Assembly: GCF_002897035.1 (NCBI RefSeq)
Contig: NZ_BAUX01000002.1
Coordinates: 248,001 to 312,000 of the forward strand
Length of the DNA: 64,000 nt
DNA from: Methylopila sp. Yamaguchi
Lineage (GTDB): Bacteria; Pseudomonadota; Alphaproteobacteria; Rhizobiales; Methylopilaceae
Direction of reading: 5' to 3'
The notes beneath the pieces were generated by a model. That model did no database searches. It was not told where the DNA came from and was given only the letters and a program-made list of their open reading frames with translations. Below, piece after piece: positions 1 to 8,501 of this stretch; position 1 is the stretch's first letter, and each line of letters starts with the position of its first letter. The position numbers were made by a program, and so were the translations under genes.

Positions 1-869
1 TGGAGCTCGCCGAGCAGGTGGGCCCGGAAGCGACCGTGCTGTTGCTGAAGGGTCTCGGCGACCCCGACGCGCAGGTGCGCGCCGCCGCGGCCAAGGCGCT
101 CGACGAACACGACGGTCCCGAGGTCGTCGAGGGCCTCGTGGGCTCGCTCGAAGACCCCGACGACGCGGTGCGCCACGCGGCGGCCGAGACGCTCGCCGAC
201 AAGAAGGAGCCCGCCTGCGGCCCTCTGCTGATCGAGCGCGCGGAGCACTCCGACCCCTTCGTGCAGGCGGCGGCGCTTCGGGCCCTCCGCGAGCTCACCC
301 TGCCGGACGCGCTGGCCGCGGCGCTCAAGGCGATACGCAACCCCTCCCCCGAGGTCCGCCGCGAAGGGCTCGGCGTCATCGGCTGGCTGAAGGCCGAGGA
401 GGCCATGCCCGCGCTGATCGCGACCGCCTCCGACCCAGACCCGTCGGTGCGCCGGGCGACCATGGCCGCGTTGGTGTTCGTGCGGCCGGGCGGACCGGGC
501 GCGACGACGCTGGTGGCGGGGCTCGCCGATCCGCACTGGCAGGTGCGCGAGGAGGCGGCGATCGTCTCCGCCAAGATCCGGCTGCCGGAAGCGACGACCG
601 CGCTCATCGGCGCCCTCTCCGACGAGGCCTGGCAGGTCCGCGTAAAGGCGGCGAACGCGCTCGGACGGCTGCGGGCGGAGAGCGCGGTCGAGCCGCTGGC
701 CAGGGGCCTCGACAGCGAGATCCCCAACCTGCGCAAGGAATCCGCCGCGGCCCTCGGCGAGATCGCCGCTCCCGCCGCGCTGCCCTGGCTGGAGCGCGCG
801 ATGGACGATCCGGATCCGGATGTCCGCAAGCTGATCCGCTGGGCGATCACGCGCTGCCAGGCGGCCTGA
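1..869 (+). CDS. HEAT-repeat protein (5'-truncated by window edge)
   Basis: The frame is open from the left edge, so the gene begins outside the window; the GTG at 18 is only the first visible start-like codon. The 283 visible residues are a chain of about 30-residue HEAT repeats with the recurring pattern DPDxxVRxxAAxALG (for example near residues 18-30, 45-60 and 265-275). HEAT solenoids are protein-protein scaffolds and no catalytic motif is seen. A hairpin terminator follows directly. The gene precedes a Crp/Fnr regulator and an ABC importer on the same strand, so it is probably the last gene of a related upstream operon. Its partner is not visible. Confidence 0.82.
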   Translation, partial: ELAEQVGPEATVLLLKGLGDPDAQVRAAAAKALDEHDGPEVVEGLVGSLEDPDDAVRHAAAETLADKKEPACGPLLIERAEHSDPFVQAAALRALRELTLPDALAAALKAIRNPSPEVRREGLGVIGWLKAEEAMPALIATASDPDPSVRRATMAALVFVRPGGPGATTLVAGLADPHWQVREEAAIVSAKIRLPEATTALIGALSDEAWQVRVKAANALGRLRAESAVEPLARGLDSEIPNLRKESAAALGEIAAPAALPWLERAMDDPDPDVRKLIRWAITRCQAA

Positions 870-899
870 TCCCACGCGAAGCGACGCTTGGAATGAGAC

Positions 900-930
900 A
901 GCCGTCGGAGCGCCCCTCCGGCGGCTTTTT
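900..930 (+). terminator. Rho-independent terminator after the HEAT-repeat gene
   Basis: AGCCGTCGGAG pairs with CTCCGGCGGCT (one G-T pair) around a short loop and is followed by five T. It separates the HEAT-repeat gene from the downstream regulator/transporter unit. Confidence 0.8.
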
Positions 931-969
931 CGCGTCGGGACGGTCACGAAGCCGCGCCTCGCGCCGCAG

Positions 970-983
970 CTGATTGGAATCAA
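970..983. promoter_or_regulatory. FNR/FixK-like operator
   Basis: CTGAT-TGGA-ATCAA differs from the FNR/FixK consensus TTGAT-N4-ATCAA at one base. Its centre lies about 60 bp before the ATG of the Crp/Fnr-family gene, a natural place for autoregulation or for control by another FNR/FixK protein. The match is seen in the sequence; binding is inferred. Confidence 0.5.
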
Positions 984-1036
984 AACAATCCTATGCTCTG
1001 CTGCATCGCACCACCTGCGATGTCGGGAGATCCGCG

Positions 1037-1822
1037 ATGCAGCAGACAGCCCCTCTGGCCTGGCCGCCCCAGCTCCGCCCGCAGGCGGCTGCTGAGCAGG
1101 CGCGCGCGTCCGCGCTTCTGCTCGCCGACAGCGAGGCCCCGGAGCGCGGCCCCAAGCCGATGCTCCATGGGCTGACGGAGCGCGAGACCGCGCTGGTGAT
1201 GGAGCGCGCCCGTCGCAGGGTGCTCTACCGCGGCGCGACGCTGTTCACCCAGGAAACGCCGCACGACGGCATTTGGCTGATCGAGACCGGACGCATCCGC
1301 GTGTTCTACGCTGCCCCCACGGGTCGCGAGATTACTTTGGCCTACTGGTACCCCGGCAATTTCGTCGGCGGTCCCGAGGTGTTCGGCGCCGGCCAGCACT
1401 GCTGGTCCGGCATGGCCGCCAGCAACAGCTCCGTGCTGCACCTGCCCGGCCGCACGCTGAAAGAGCTCGTCACGCAGATCCCGACGCTCGCCGTCAACGT
1501 CATCGAGGGCGTCGCGTTCAAGGGCAAGTGCTACTCCGCGCTGGCGCAGATGCTCGGCACCCGCTCGATCACCGAACGTCTGGCGCACCTCCTGCTGCAC
1601 CTCGCCGACCTCTATGGCGTCGAGGAGGAGGGCGGCGGCGTCACGATCGCGGCCGCCTTCACCCACGCCGACCTCGCCCACATGGTCGGGGCCACGCGGC
1701 AGTGGATCACGATCAGCCTGAAGCGCATGAGCGCTCAAGGCGTGCTGGAGGTCCGTCGCTCGCAGATCGTGCTGCGCAAGCCCGACGTCCTGGCGCAGAT
1801 GAAGAGCGGCGGCGACGCCTGA
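1037..1822 (+). CDS. Crp/Fnr-family transcriptional regulator
   Basis: This 261-residue protein has an N-terminal cyclic-nucleotide-binding fold (about residues 45-160, with the GIWLIETGRIRVFY strand and the GNFVGG turn) and a C-terminal Crp-type winged helix with recognition helix GATRQWITISLKRM. The ATG at 1037 has GGGAGA upstream; a TTG at 974 would lengthen it but falls inside the FNR-like box. No N-terminal Cys cluster typical of oxygen-sensing FNR is seen, so the effector is unknown. The gene lies ahead of an ABC importer and ferredoxin genes and is probably their local regulator. This is inference from position and from the operator-like site in front of it. Confidence 0.88.
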   Translation: MQQTAPLAWPPQLRPQAAAEQARASALLLADSEAPERGPKPMLHGLTERETALVMERARRRVLYRGATLFTQETPHDGIWLIETGRIRVFYAAPTGREITLAYWYPGNFVGGPEVFGAGQHCWSGMAASNSSVLHLPGRTLKELVTQIPTLAVNVIEGVAFKGKCYSALAQMLGTRSITERLAHLLLHLADLYGVEEEGGGVTIAAAFTHADLAHMVGATRQWITISLKRMSAQGVLEVRRSQIVLRKPDVLAQMKSGGDA

Positions 1823-2138
1823 TCTCGCCGGAGATCGCAGGGGCGGAGCGCTTCGACGCCGCGCCGCTGTCCCGTCGGGCCGCGACAAGCGGTCCTGTCT
1901 TCGTCCTGGAACGCCTCGCCCGCCCCGGCGACGACTGCCGGGCTACAGACGCGCCAGCGCCCTGCCCCACCGGCGCGCCCCGATCTTGCAAGGCGCCACG
2001 TTTTTAGGCTGGCCCTCTTTCTTGGCAACTAATCAACCGCGATCGGCCATCTCCGTTTGATCCTTGGCGGCCTCGGGCTGGATCATCCCTGTGTCGGGAC
2101 GCCCCGGCGGATGACCCCAGCTTCCAACGAGGTGAGCC
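1823..2138. other. Intergenic region upstream of the ABC importer
   Basis: This 316-bp gap has no convincing gene. GATCTC-gccg-GAGATC forms a small hairpin across the regulator stop codon (1821-1836) but has no T run. The stretch at 2010-2036 is less GC-rich and contains TTGGCAACTAATCAA, a weak partial palindrome that may belong to the importer promoter. The binding-protein gene has AACGAGGTGAGCC just before its ATG. Confidence 0.5.
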
Positions 2139-3563
2139 ATGGCCTTCCCGACCCACTCCCGCCCGGCGGCCTCGCTCGCCGCGCTGCTCGCGGCGAGCGT
2201 CAGCCTCGCCGCGCCCGCCTCCGCCGAAACGCTCGTCGTCGGCATCGGCACGCAGGACACCACGACCAACACCGTCACCACCGGCGTCGTGCTTCGCCAG
2301 CTCAAGCTGATCGAGAAGCATCTGCCGAAGGACGGCAAGTACGCCGGCCTCGACATCAAGCTCGACTGGCAGAACTTCACCTCCGGACCGCCGGTCACCA
2401 ACGGCATGATGGCCGGCAAGCTGCAGTTCGGCGCCATGGGCGACTACCCGCTCGTCGTGAACGGCTACACCTTCCAATCCAATCCCGAGAGCAAGACCCA
2501 GCTCATCTCGGTCGCGGCCTACAACCTCGACGGCTCCGGCAACGGGGTCGTGGTCCACAAGGACTCGCCCTACTTCGCGCTGCAGGACCTCAAGGGGAAG
2601 GTCGTCAGCGTCCCCTTCGGCTCCGCCGCCCACGGCATGCTGCTGAAGGCGATGCAGGACGCCAAGATGCCGAAGGACTTCTTCACGCTGGTGAGCCAGA
2701 GCCCCGAGGTCGGCTCCACCAATCTGAAGGAGCAGAAGATCGACGCGCACGCCGACTTCGTGCCCTTCGCCGAGTTGCTGCCGTTCCGCGGCTTCGCCCG
2801 CAAGGTGTTCGACGGCGTGCAGACCAATCTGCCGACCTGGCACGGCGTGGTCGCCCGCACCGACTTCGCCGAGAAGTACCCGGAGATCGTCAACGCCTAT
2901 CTGCAGGCGGTGCTCGACGCCAACGAGTGGGTGAAGAGCGATCCGAAGCGCGCCGCTGAGAAGATCTCTGAGTGGACCGGGACCGACAAGGAGGTCGTCT
3001 ACATCTTCCTCGGCCCGGGCGGCATCATGACGCTCGACCCCACGCTCAAGGCGCCGCTGATCGCGGCCGCCAAGGAGGACGTGAAGGTCCTGCAAAGCCT
3101 CGACCGCATCAAGACGCCGTTCGACGTCGACCCCTGGGTCAATGACGGCTACCTCCGCGCCGCCTTCAAGGCCCGCGGCCTCGACTACGACGCGGCCGTT
3201 GCGAGCACCGCGAACTACGAGGTGACCGGCGAAGACGCCTTCTGCAAGAAGCCGATCACGGAGCCGCGGAAAGCCGGAGAGATCTGGGTGAAGGACGGCG
3301 ACATTCTCGCCTTCTCCAGCGCCTCCTGCACCCTCGCGGCCTACCGCGACATGCAGACCAAGGGCACGGCGATGAACGTCGCCTACGTGTTCGACGCCGC
3401 CCGGGGCATCAAGCTGTTCGCCGACAAGGCGTTCTACGTGATCGACCCGAAGGCGGGCGTCACCCCGTTCATGCTGAAGCAGGACGCCGAGGCCTTCGCC
3501 ACGACGTCCGGCGGCAAAGTCGCGCCGTTCGAAGACGCGCTGACCGCCGCGACCGCGGGTTGA
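2139..3563 (+). CDS. ABC transporter substrate-binding protein, NitT/TauT family, with NosL-like C-terminal domain
   Basis: The 474-residue precursor has a signal peptide (hydrophobic core SLAALLAASVSLAAPASA, cleavage near residue 29). Next comes a periplasmic binding fold of the nitrate/sulfonate/taurine type (about 30-345). Family members are usually near 330 residues. The extra C-terminal 105 residues (about 366-470) resemble NosL: a Cys in EDAFC, the segment GDILAFSSASC, AYVFDA, KAFYVI, TPFMLKQDAEAFA and a closing GGKVAPFEDAL. NosL proteins are copper-binding lipoproteins of nitrous oxide reductase maturation. Here the module may bind a metal or thiol ligand. Permease and ATPase genes follow without gaps. 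The substrate cannot be read from sequence. Confidence 0.85.
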   Translation: MAFPTHSRPAASLAALLAASVSLAAPASAETLVVGIGTQDTTTNTVTTGVVLRQLKLIEKHLPKDGKYAGLDIKLDWQNFTSGPPVTNGMMAGKLQFGAMGDYPLVVNGYTFQSNPESKTQLISVAAYNLDGSGNGVVVHKDSPYFALQDLKGKVVSVPFGSAAHGMLLKAMQDAKMPKDFFTLVSQSPEVGSTNLKEQKIDAHADFVPFAELLPFRGFARKVFDGVQTNLPTWHGVVARTDFAEKYPEIVNAYLQAVLDANEWVKSDPKRAAEKISEWTGTDKEVVYIFLGPGGIMTLDPTLKAPLIAAAKEDVKVLQSLDRIKTPFDVDPWVNDGYLRAAFKARGLDYDAAVASTANYEVTGEDAFCKKPITEPRKAGEIWVKDGDILAFSSASCTLAAYRDMQTKGTAMNVAYVFDAARGIKLFADKAFYVIDPKAGVTPFMLKQDAEAFATTSGGKVAPFEDALTAATAG

Positions 3564-3568
3564 GGCGC

Positions 3569-4459
3569 ATGCAGACCGCCGCGCTCCCATCGTCCCGCGA
3601 GACGCCTCCCCCGGCGGCTCGCGTGACGGCCGCCCCGGCCCCGGCCACCACGACGCCGCGGCCGGCCCCCCTCCTTCGCATGGTCCGCCGCCACCGCGGC
3701 GAGATTCGCGCCGTGCTCGTCGGCGCGCTCTCGGTCGCGGCCTTCGTGCTGGCCTGGCACCTGCTCACCACCTACCGGGTGAACCTCTACGTCCGCTTCA
3801 TGAACGTGCCGTCCCCAGCCGACGTGCTGGAGAGCGCGCGGACCGCCTTCGCGACGTCCACCTTCTTCCAGCACGTCGCCATCAGCTGCCGGCGCATCCT
3901 CTACGGCTTCCTCTTGGCGGCGGCCATCGCCGTGCCGCTCGGCCTGATGATGGGACGCTTCAAGCTTCTCAGCGAGATCGTCTTCCCGGTGACCGAGGTG
4001 CTGCGGCCGATCCCCGCCATCGCCTGGGTGCCGATGGCGATCATGCTGTGGCCGACCAACGAGCAGTCGATCGTGTTCATCACCTTCCTCGGTTCGTTCT
4101 TCCCCATCCTGCTCAACACCCTGCACGGCATGGCGACCGTCGATCCCGTGCTGGTGCGCGCCGCCCGCTGCCTGGGCGCGACCGAAGCCGCCACCTTCCG
4201 GGAGGTCTACCTGCCGGCGACCCTGCCCCAGATCTTCACCGGCCTCACCGTCGGCATGGGCGTCGCCTGGGTGTCGCTGATCGCGGCGGAGATGATCTCC
4301 GGCCAGTTCGGCATCGGGTACTTCACGTGGGAGGCCTACAGCCTGGTTCAGTACTCCGACATCGCGCTCGGCATGCTCGCGATCGGCGTGCTCGGCCTCG
4401 CCTCGAGCTGGGCGATCCGGCTGGTCGGCCGCCTCCTGATGCCATGGAGCGCGCGATGA
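3569..4459 (+). CDS. ABC transporter permease, NitT/TauT (SsuC/TauC-like)
   Basis: This inner-membrane protein of 296 residues has a Pro/Ala-rich cytoplasmic N-terminus (about 1-45) and six or so hydrophobic segments. It carries the BPD_transp_1 EAA-type loop EAATFREVYLPATLPQIFTG (about 210-229), which contacts the ATPase. The ATG at 3569 lies 5 bp after the binding-protein stop; a TTG at 3560 would overlap it. Its own stop overlaps the start of the ATPase gene as ATGA, so the two are probably translationally coupled. The family imports nitrate, sulfonates, taurine or related small anions, but which one is open here. Confidence 0.92.
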   Translation: MQTAALPSSRETPPPAARVTAAPAPATTTPRPAPLLRMVRRHRGEIRAVLVGALSVAAFVLAWHLLTTYRVNLYVRFMNVPSPADVLESARTAFATSTFFQHVAISCRRILYGFLLAAAIAVPLGLMMGRFKLLSEIVFPVTEVLRPIPAIAWVPMAIMLWPTNEQSIVFITFLGSFFPILLNTLHGMATVDPVLVRAARCLGATEAATFREVYLPATLPQIFTGLTVGMGVAWVSLIAAEMISGQFGIGYFTWEAYSLVQYSDIALGMLAIGVLGLASSWAIRLVGRLLMPWSAR

Positions 4460-5367
4460 CCGCCGCAGCCTTCCTGCCGAGCGCGGACGCGGCGCCCGCC
4501 TACGCGCCGCCGAAGACCACCAAGGGACGCGTGGAGGTCCGCGGCTTCGGCCTGACCTACGACACCGCCGACGGCGCGACCGACGCCGTCTCCAGCGTCG
4601 ACCTTACGGTGGAGCCCGGCGAGTTCGTCTCGATCATCGGCCCGTCCGGCTGCGGCAAGTCCACGCTGCTGAACGCCCTCGCCGGCTTCCTCAAGCCCAC
4701 GCGCGGGATCGTCACGGTCGACGGCGAGCCCATCACGGGCCCCAGCGCCGATCGCGGCATGATCTTCCAGCAGTACTCGCTGTTCCCGTGGAAGACCGTG
4801 CGGGAGAACGTCGAGTTCGGGCTGAAGATGAAGGGCATGGGCCGCGCGGAACGCTCGCGGGCGGCGCGCACGCTGCTGGGGCTCGCGGGGCTCACCCCCT
4901 TCGAAAACCACTACCCAGACCGGCTGTCGGGCGGCATGAAGCAGCGCGTCGGCATCGTCCGGGCGCTCGCCACCGGCCCACGCATCCTGCTGCTCGACGA
5001 GCCCTTCGGCGCGCTCGACGCCCAGACCCGGCTGATCATGCAGCAGATCCTCACCAACATGTGGCAGCGGCTGAAGATCTCGGTGCTGTTCGTGACCCAC
5101 GATCTCGACGAGGCGATCTTCCTGTCGGACCGCATCTACGTGATGACCGCGCGGCCGGGCGAGATCAAAGCCGAGATCACGGTGCCGCTGCCCCGCCCGC
5201 GCCTGCCGGCCATGACCATGTCGTCGGAGTTCCTGGCCCTGCGCCGGGGCCTGATGTCGCTCATCCGCGAGGAGAGCCTGAAGGCCATGGGCGGCGAACT
5301 TTCGGCCGACGGCCTGCAGGGCCTCGCCATCAACCTGGAGGGCCAGGACGTGTTCCGCGCGCTGTGA
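4456..5367 (+). CDS. ABC transporter ATP-binding protein, NitT/TauT (SsuB/TauB-like)
   Basis: A 303-residue cytoplasmic ATPase that powers the importer. Walker [10 protein letters not shown] lies near residues 62-70, followed by the Q-loop FQQYSLFPW, the signature LSGGMKQR, Walker [13 protein letters not shown] and the H-loop VTHDLDEA. The start is the ATG of an ATGA overlap with the permease stop. It has about 30 residues ahead of the fold and a C-terminal tail of about 50 residues (from PAMTMSSEF) beyond the usual end. fdxA follows 43 bp downstream on the same strand with no terminator between. Confidence 0.93.
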   Translation: MTAAAFLPSADAAPAYAPPKTTKGRVEVRGFGLTYDTADGATDAVSSVDLTVEPGEFVSIIGPSGCGKSTLLNALAGFLKPTRGIVTVDGEPITGPSADRGMIFQQYSLFPWKTVRENVEFGLKMKGMGRAERSRAARTLLGLAGLTPFENHYPDRLSGGMKQRVGIVRALATGPRILLLDEPFGALDAQTRLIMQQILTNMWQRLKISVLFVTHDLDEAIFLSDRIYVMTARPGEIKAEITVPLPRPRLPAMTMSSEFLALRRGLMSLIREESLKAMGGELSADGLQGLAINLEGQDVFRAL

Positions 5368-5410
5368 GCGGAACCGATCTGCGTTCATCCCCATTGGAAA
5401 GCGGCGCGCG

Positions 5411-5749
5411 ATGACGTATGTCGTCACCGAAAATTGCATTCGGTGTAAGTATATGGATTGTGTGGAGGTGTGTCCTGTGGACTGCTTCTACATGGGCGAG
5501 ACCATGCTGGTGATCGCGCCCGACGAATGCATCGACTGCGGCGTGTGCGAACCCGAATGCCCGGCGGAGGCCATCAAGGCCGACACCGAGCCGAACCTGC
5601 AAGGCTGGATCGCGCTCAACGCGAAATACGCGGCCGTCTGGCCGAACGTGACCGAGAAAGGCGAGCCGCCCGCGGACGCCGCCGTCTGGGACGGGGCGTC
5701 GGGCAAGCTCGAAGCCGTGTTCGGGGCGTCCGACCCGGCGGCGGCCTGA
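5411..5749 (+). CDS. fdxA: 7Fe ferredoxin FdxA
   Basis: A 112-residue ferredoxin of the Azotobacter FdI type with one 3Fe-4S and one 4Fe-4S cluster. Cys9, Cys17 and Cys50 fit the 3Fe ligands and Cys21, Cys40, Cys43 and Cys46 the 4Fe ligands, in the conserved contexts [18 protein letters not shown] and [16 protein letters not shown]-terminal extension of about 50 residues is usual in alphaproteobacterial FdxA. It sits 29 bp ahead of a ferredoxin-NADP+ reductase gene, its likely electron partner in the cytoplasm. Its place behind the ABC importer suggests that the imported compound, or its control, needs low-potential electrons; that link is inference. Confidence 0.95.
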   Translation: MTYVVTENCIRCKYMDCVEVCPVDCFYMGETMLVIAPDECIDCGVCEPECPAEAIKADTEPNLQGWIALNAKYAAVWPNVTEKGEPPADAAVWDGASGKLEAVFGASDPAAA

Positions 5750-5778
5750 CGACGCGAGCTTGAGAGACCGAGAGACCG

Positions 5779-6552
5779 ATGAGCAAGTATCTTGAAGAGC
5801 GCGTGACCCACGTGAAGCATTGGACGGACACCCTGTTCAGCTTCCGCACCACGCGCGATCCGTCGTTCCGCTTCCGCAACGGCGAGTTCACGATGATCGG
5901 CATCGAGGTCGAGGGCCGGCCGCTGGTGCGCGCCTACTCGGTGGTCTCCGCCAACTATGACGACGAGCTCGAGTTCTTCTCGATCAAGGTTCAGAACGGC
6001 CCGCTCACCTCGCGCCTCCAGCACCTCAAGGTCGGCGATCCGATCCTCGTCGGCAAGAAGCCGACCGGCACGCTGGTGCTCGACAATCTGCTGCCGGGCA
6101 AGAACCTCTACCTGCTCGGCACGGGCACCGGCCTTGCGCCGTTCCTGTCGATCATCAAGGACCCCGAGACCTACGAGCGCTTCGAAAAGGTGGTGCTGGT
6201 CCACGGCTGCCGCCAAGTGAGCGAACTCGCCTATGGCGAGCTGATCACCGAAGGCCTGCCGAAGGACGAGCTGATCGGCGAGCTCGTGAGCGAAGGCCTG
6301 ATCTACTATCCGACCGTCACCCGCGAGCCCTTCCGCAACCGCGGCCGCATCACCGACCTGATGGCCTCCGGCAAGCTGTTCGAGGACGTCGGCCTCCCGA
6401 TGATGTCGAAGGAGAACGACCGCTTCATGCTGTGCGGCAGCCCGGACATGATCCGCGACACCCGCCAGCTGCTGGTCGACGGCGGCTACGAAGAGGGCAA
6501 CCACGGCGAAGCCGGGCACTTCGTGATCGAGAAGGCCTTCGTCGAGAAGTGA
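5779..6552 (+). CDS. fpr: Ferredoxin--NADP+ reductase
   Basis: This 257-residue flavoprotein moves electrons between NADPH and ferredoxin or flavodoxin. The FAD-binding RAYSVVS motif is near residue 53, the NADP-binding GTGTGLAPFLS near 114-124, then VLVHGCR and the FMLCGSPDM nucleotide segment, with a C-terminal FVIEKAFVEK tail typical of bacterial subclass I FPR. Length fits the family (about 257). It is the last gene before a strong terminator and follows fdxA directly. FPR often takes part in oxidative-stress defence as well as in feeding reductive enzymes. Confidence 0.95.
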   Translation: MSKYLEERVTHVKHWTDTLFSFRTTRDPSFRFRNGEFTMIGIEVEGRPLVRAYSVVSANYDDELEFFSIKVQNGPLTSRLQHLKVGDPILVGKKPTGTLVLDNLLPGKNLYLLGTGTGLAPFLSIIKDPETYERFEKVVLVHGCRQVSELAYGELITEGLPKDELIGELVSEGLIYYPTVTREPFRNRGRITDLMASGKLFEDVGLPMMSKENDRFMLCGSPDMIRDTRQLLVDGGYEEGNHGEAGHFVIEKAFVEK

Positions 6553-6570
6553 GCTTCGAGGCTCGACAGG

Positions 6571-6606
6571 AAGGGCCGCGCGAGCGATCGCGCGGCCCTT
6601 CTTGTT
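6571..6606 (+). terminator. Strong hairpin terminator after fpr
   Basis: GGGCCGCGCGA and TCGCGCGGCCC form a perfect 11-bp stem around a GCGA loop, followed by TTCTTGTTT. It closes the ABC-fdxA-fpr unit and also lies downstream of the convergent chemoreceptor gene. Confidence 0.88.
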
Positions 6607-6692
6607 TGGAGGGCGATCCCGGCCGTCATTCCGAGCGACGGGGAACGTCCACTGACGGCGCGCTTCGACCAAACGCAGCGCTGACGTTGACG

Positions 6693-8180
6693 TCAGGCGA
6701 TCGAGCGCGAGGCCGCACGCACCTGCTGCGTCGCGACGTCGATGTCGGCGGCCGAGCGCGCGATCGAGTTGAGGCTTTCCGTCACCGTCTCCACGGCGCG
6801 CGCCGCCTCGTGCATGTTCAACGACATGTCCTGCGTCACCGCGGACTGCTCCTCCACCGCCGAGGCGATGCTGCTGGAGGCGTTGTGGATCTGCTGGATC
6901 GTCGCCACCACGAGCCGGATCGCCTCAACGACGCCGGAGGTGGAGCTCTGGACGGTCGCGACGTTCCGGGAGATTTCGTCGGTGGCCTGGGAGGTCTGGG
7001 CCGCGAGGTTCTTCACCTCCGCCGCGACGACCGCAAAGCCGCGGCCCGCCTCGCCGGCGCGCGCCGCCTCGATCGTCGCGTTGAGCGCGAGGAGGTTGGT
7101 CTGCGCTGCGATATCGCGGATCAGCTCCGTCACCGAGCCGATCTCGGTCGCCGAGCTCGCAAGGCCGCCCGCGGTGTCGGAGGCGCGGTTCGCCGCCTCG
7201 ACGGCCTCGACGGTGGTCTTCAGCGCGTAATCGAGCTGCCGGCTGATCTCGGACACGGACGCCGCAAGCTCCTCGGCGCCTGCGGCGACGTTCTGCACGT
7301 TGGCGGTGGACTGGGTCGCGGCGGCGGCCGCGCTCGAGGCCTCGCCGTTCGTCACCGCGATGCGGTCGCCGATCTGGTTCAGGTCGCCGTCGATCGCGAC
7401 CTGAACGGCCGCGCGCCGGGCTCGCTCCGCGACCTCCTTGGTGACGTCCATGGCGAACTTCACCACGCTCAGCGGCCGGCCGTCCGGATCCATCACCGGG
7501 TTGTAGCTCGCCTGCAGCCAGACCTCCCGGCCGCCCTTGCCCAGGCGGCGGAACTCGCCCGCCTGGTATTCCCCCCGCGCCAAAGCGTCCCAGAACAGCT
7601 TGTAGCTTTGGCTGGCCTTGCCCTCCGCGCTCATGAACAGGCTGTGGTGACGCCCGACCACTTCCTCCGATCGGTAGCCGGTGACGGCGAGGAAATTCTC
7701 GTTCGCCTCGATGATGGTGCCGTCGAGGTTGAAGCGGATGACCGCTTGAGAGCGCCGGATCGCCGCGAGCTGGGCCGCGTCCTCGGCCGCCTTGATCTTC
7801 GCCGCCGTGACGTCGGAGGCGTACTTGATCACGCCGATCGGCTTGCCGTCGCGCCCGATCAGCGGGTTGTAGGAGCCGTTGATCCAGACCTCGCGGCCCC
7901 CCTTTGCGATGCGGCGGAACTCGCCGGCCTGAAATTCGCCTCTGGCGAGGGCGTCCCAGAAGGCCCGGTAGGCCGGCTTCGCGGCCTCGGCCGGGTCGAC
8001 GAACAGGCTGTGGTGCTTGCCGCGAACCTCCTCAAGTCCGTAGCCGACCACCGCCAGGAAGTTGGCGTTCGCCGCCTTGATGATCCCGTCGAGCCCGAAC
8101 TCGATGGTGGCCTGGGACCGGTCGAGCGCCGCGAGCTTCGCGGAGGCGGACGCGCTGGATGCAGTCTGAAAGATCGACAT
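6693..8180 (-). CDS. Soluble methyl-accepting chemotaxis protein with tandem PAS domains
   Basis: This 495-residue chemoreceptor has no signal peptide or membrane segment. Two PAS domains (about 20-130 and 142-252) are tandem copies of each other: both carry [21 protein letters not shown] and GGREVW. The signalling half (about 300-490) contains the kinase-contact hairpin [20 protein letters not shown] and [15 protein letters not shown]. It should couple to CheW/CheA and sense a cytoplasmic ligand or redox cue through PAS. The start has GGGCAGGTCC directly upstream. No other chemotaxis gene is nearby, and it is divergent from cobQ. Confidence 0.93.
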   Translation of the reverse strand: MSIFQTASSASASAKLAALDRSQATIEFGLDGIIKAANANFLAVVGYGLEEVRGKHHSLFVDPAEAAKPAYRAFWDALARGEFQAGEFRRIAKGGREVWINGSYNPLIGRDGKPIGVIKYASDVTAAKIKAAEDAAQLAAIRRSQAVIRFNLDGTIIEANENFLAVTGYRSEEVVGRHHSLFMSAEGKASQSYKLFWDALARGEYQAGEFRRLGKGGREVWLQASYNPVMDPDGRPLSVVKFAMDVTKEVAERARRAAVQVAIDGDLNQIGDRIAVTNGEASSAAAAATQSTANVQNVAAGAEELAASVSEISRQLDYALKTTVEAVEAANRASDTAGGLASSATEIGSVTELIRDIAAQTNLLALNATIEAARAGEAGRGFAVVAAEVKNLAAQTSQATDEISRNVATVQSSTSGVVEAIRLVVATIQQIHNASSSIASAVEEQSAVTQDMSLNMHEAARAVETVTESLNSIARSAADIDVATQQVRAASRSIA

Positions 8181-8501
8181 GGACCTGCCCTTGGCCGGCG
8201 ACGTCGTCGCGGCGCGGTTGATCTTGGGGGGAATGCGATCCGCATCGCGTCGTTCAAGGCGCGCGACGGGGAAGTGGGAAGCGCACGACGAAGCTGAGGC
8301 GTCTTTCGACGTCCCGGTCTTCGTCCGCGAGGGTGTGGAGCACTCGCCGCTCCACCGGCTCTCGGCGGTAGAGTGATTGGCGGTGATTAACCTGGGGTTG
8401 ATTTCGGGCGGGTACGTAGTTTCACGCGGGCTTGACCGCGGATGCGGATGACGCGAGGTCTGCGCCTCCCCGCCTCGAGCGCCGTTCCCCGGATCCGTAC
8501 C
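8181..8501. other. Divergent intergenic region between the chemoreceptor gene and cobQ
   Basis: The 321-bp gap must hold promoters for both genes. GTGGAGC-actcgcc-GCTCCAC (8335-8355) is a perfect 7-bp hairpin on the chemoreceptor side. TGATT occurs at 8374, 8384 and 8399. I looked for a B12 box and the GCCACTG element of a cobalamin riboswitch and saw neither. No small gene with a convincing start is present. Confidence 0.5.

Noticed and set aside
2022-2036. TTGGCAACTAATCAA as a second FNR/FixK site before the ABC importer
   Set aside because: Only the right half-site ATCAA fits. The left half with correct spacing reads TGGCA, which is too poor to list as an operator.
2004-3590. Long open frame on the minus strand opposite the ABC binding-protein gene
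   Set aside because: It mirrors the codons of the real gene, has low-complexity Arg/Gly/Val composition and no domain; this is a high-GC shadow. The same holds for the long frames opposite or beside opgH, bglX, cobQ, ureC, secY and rpoA.
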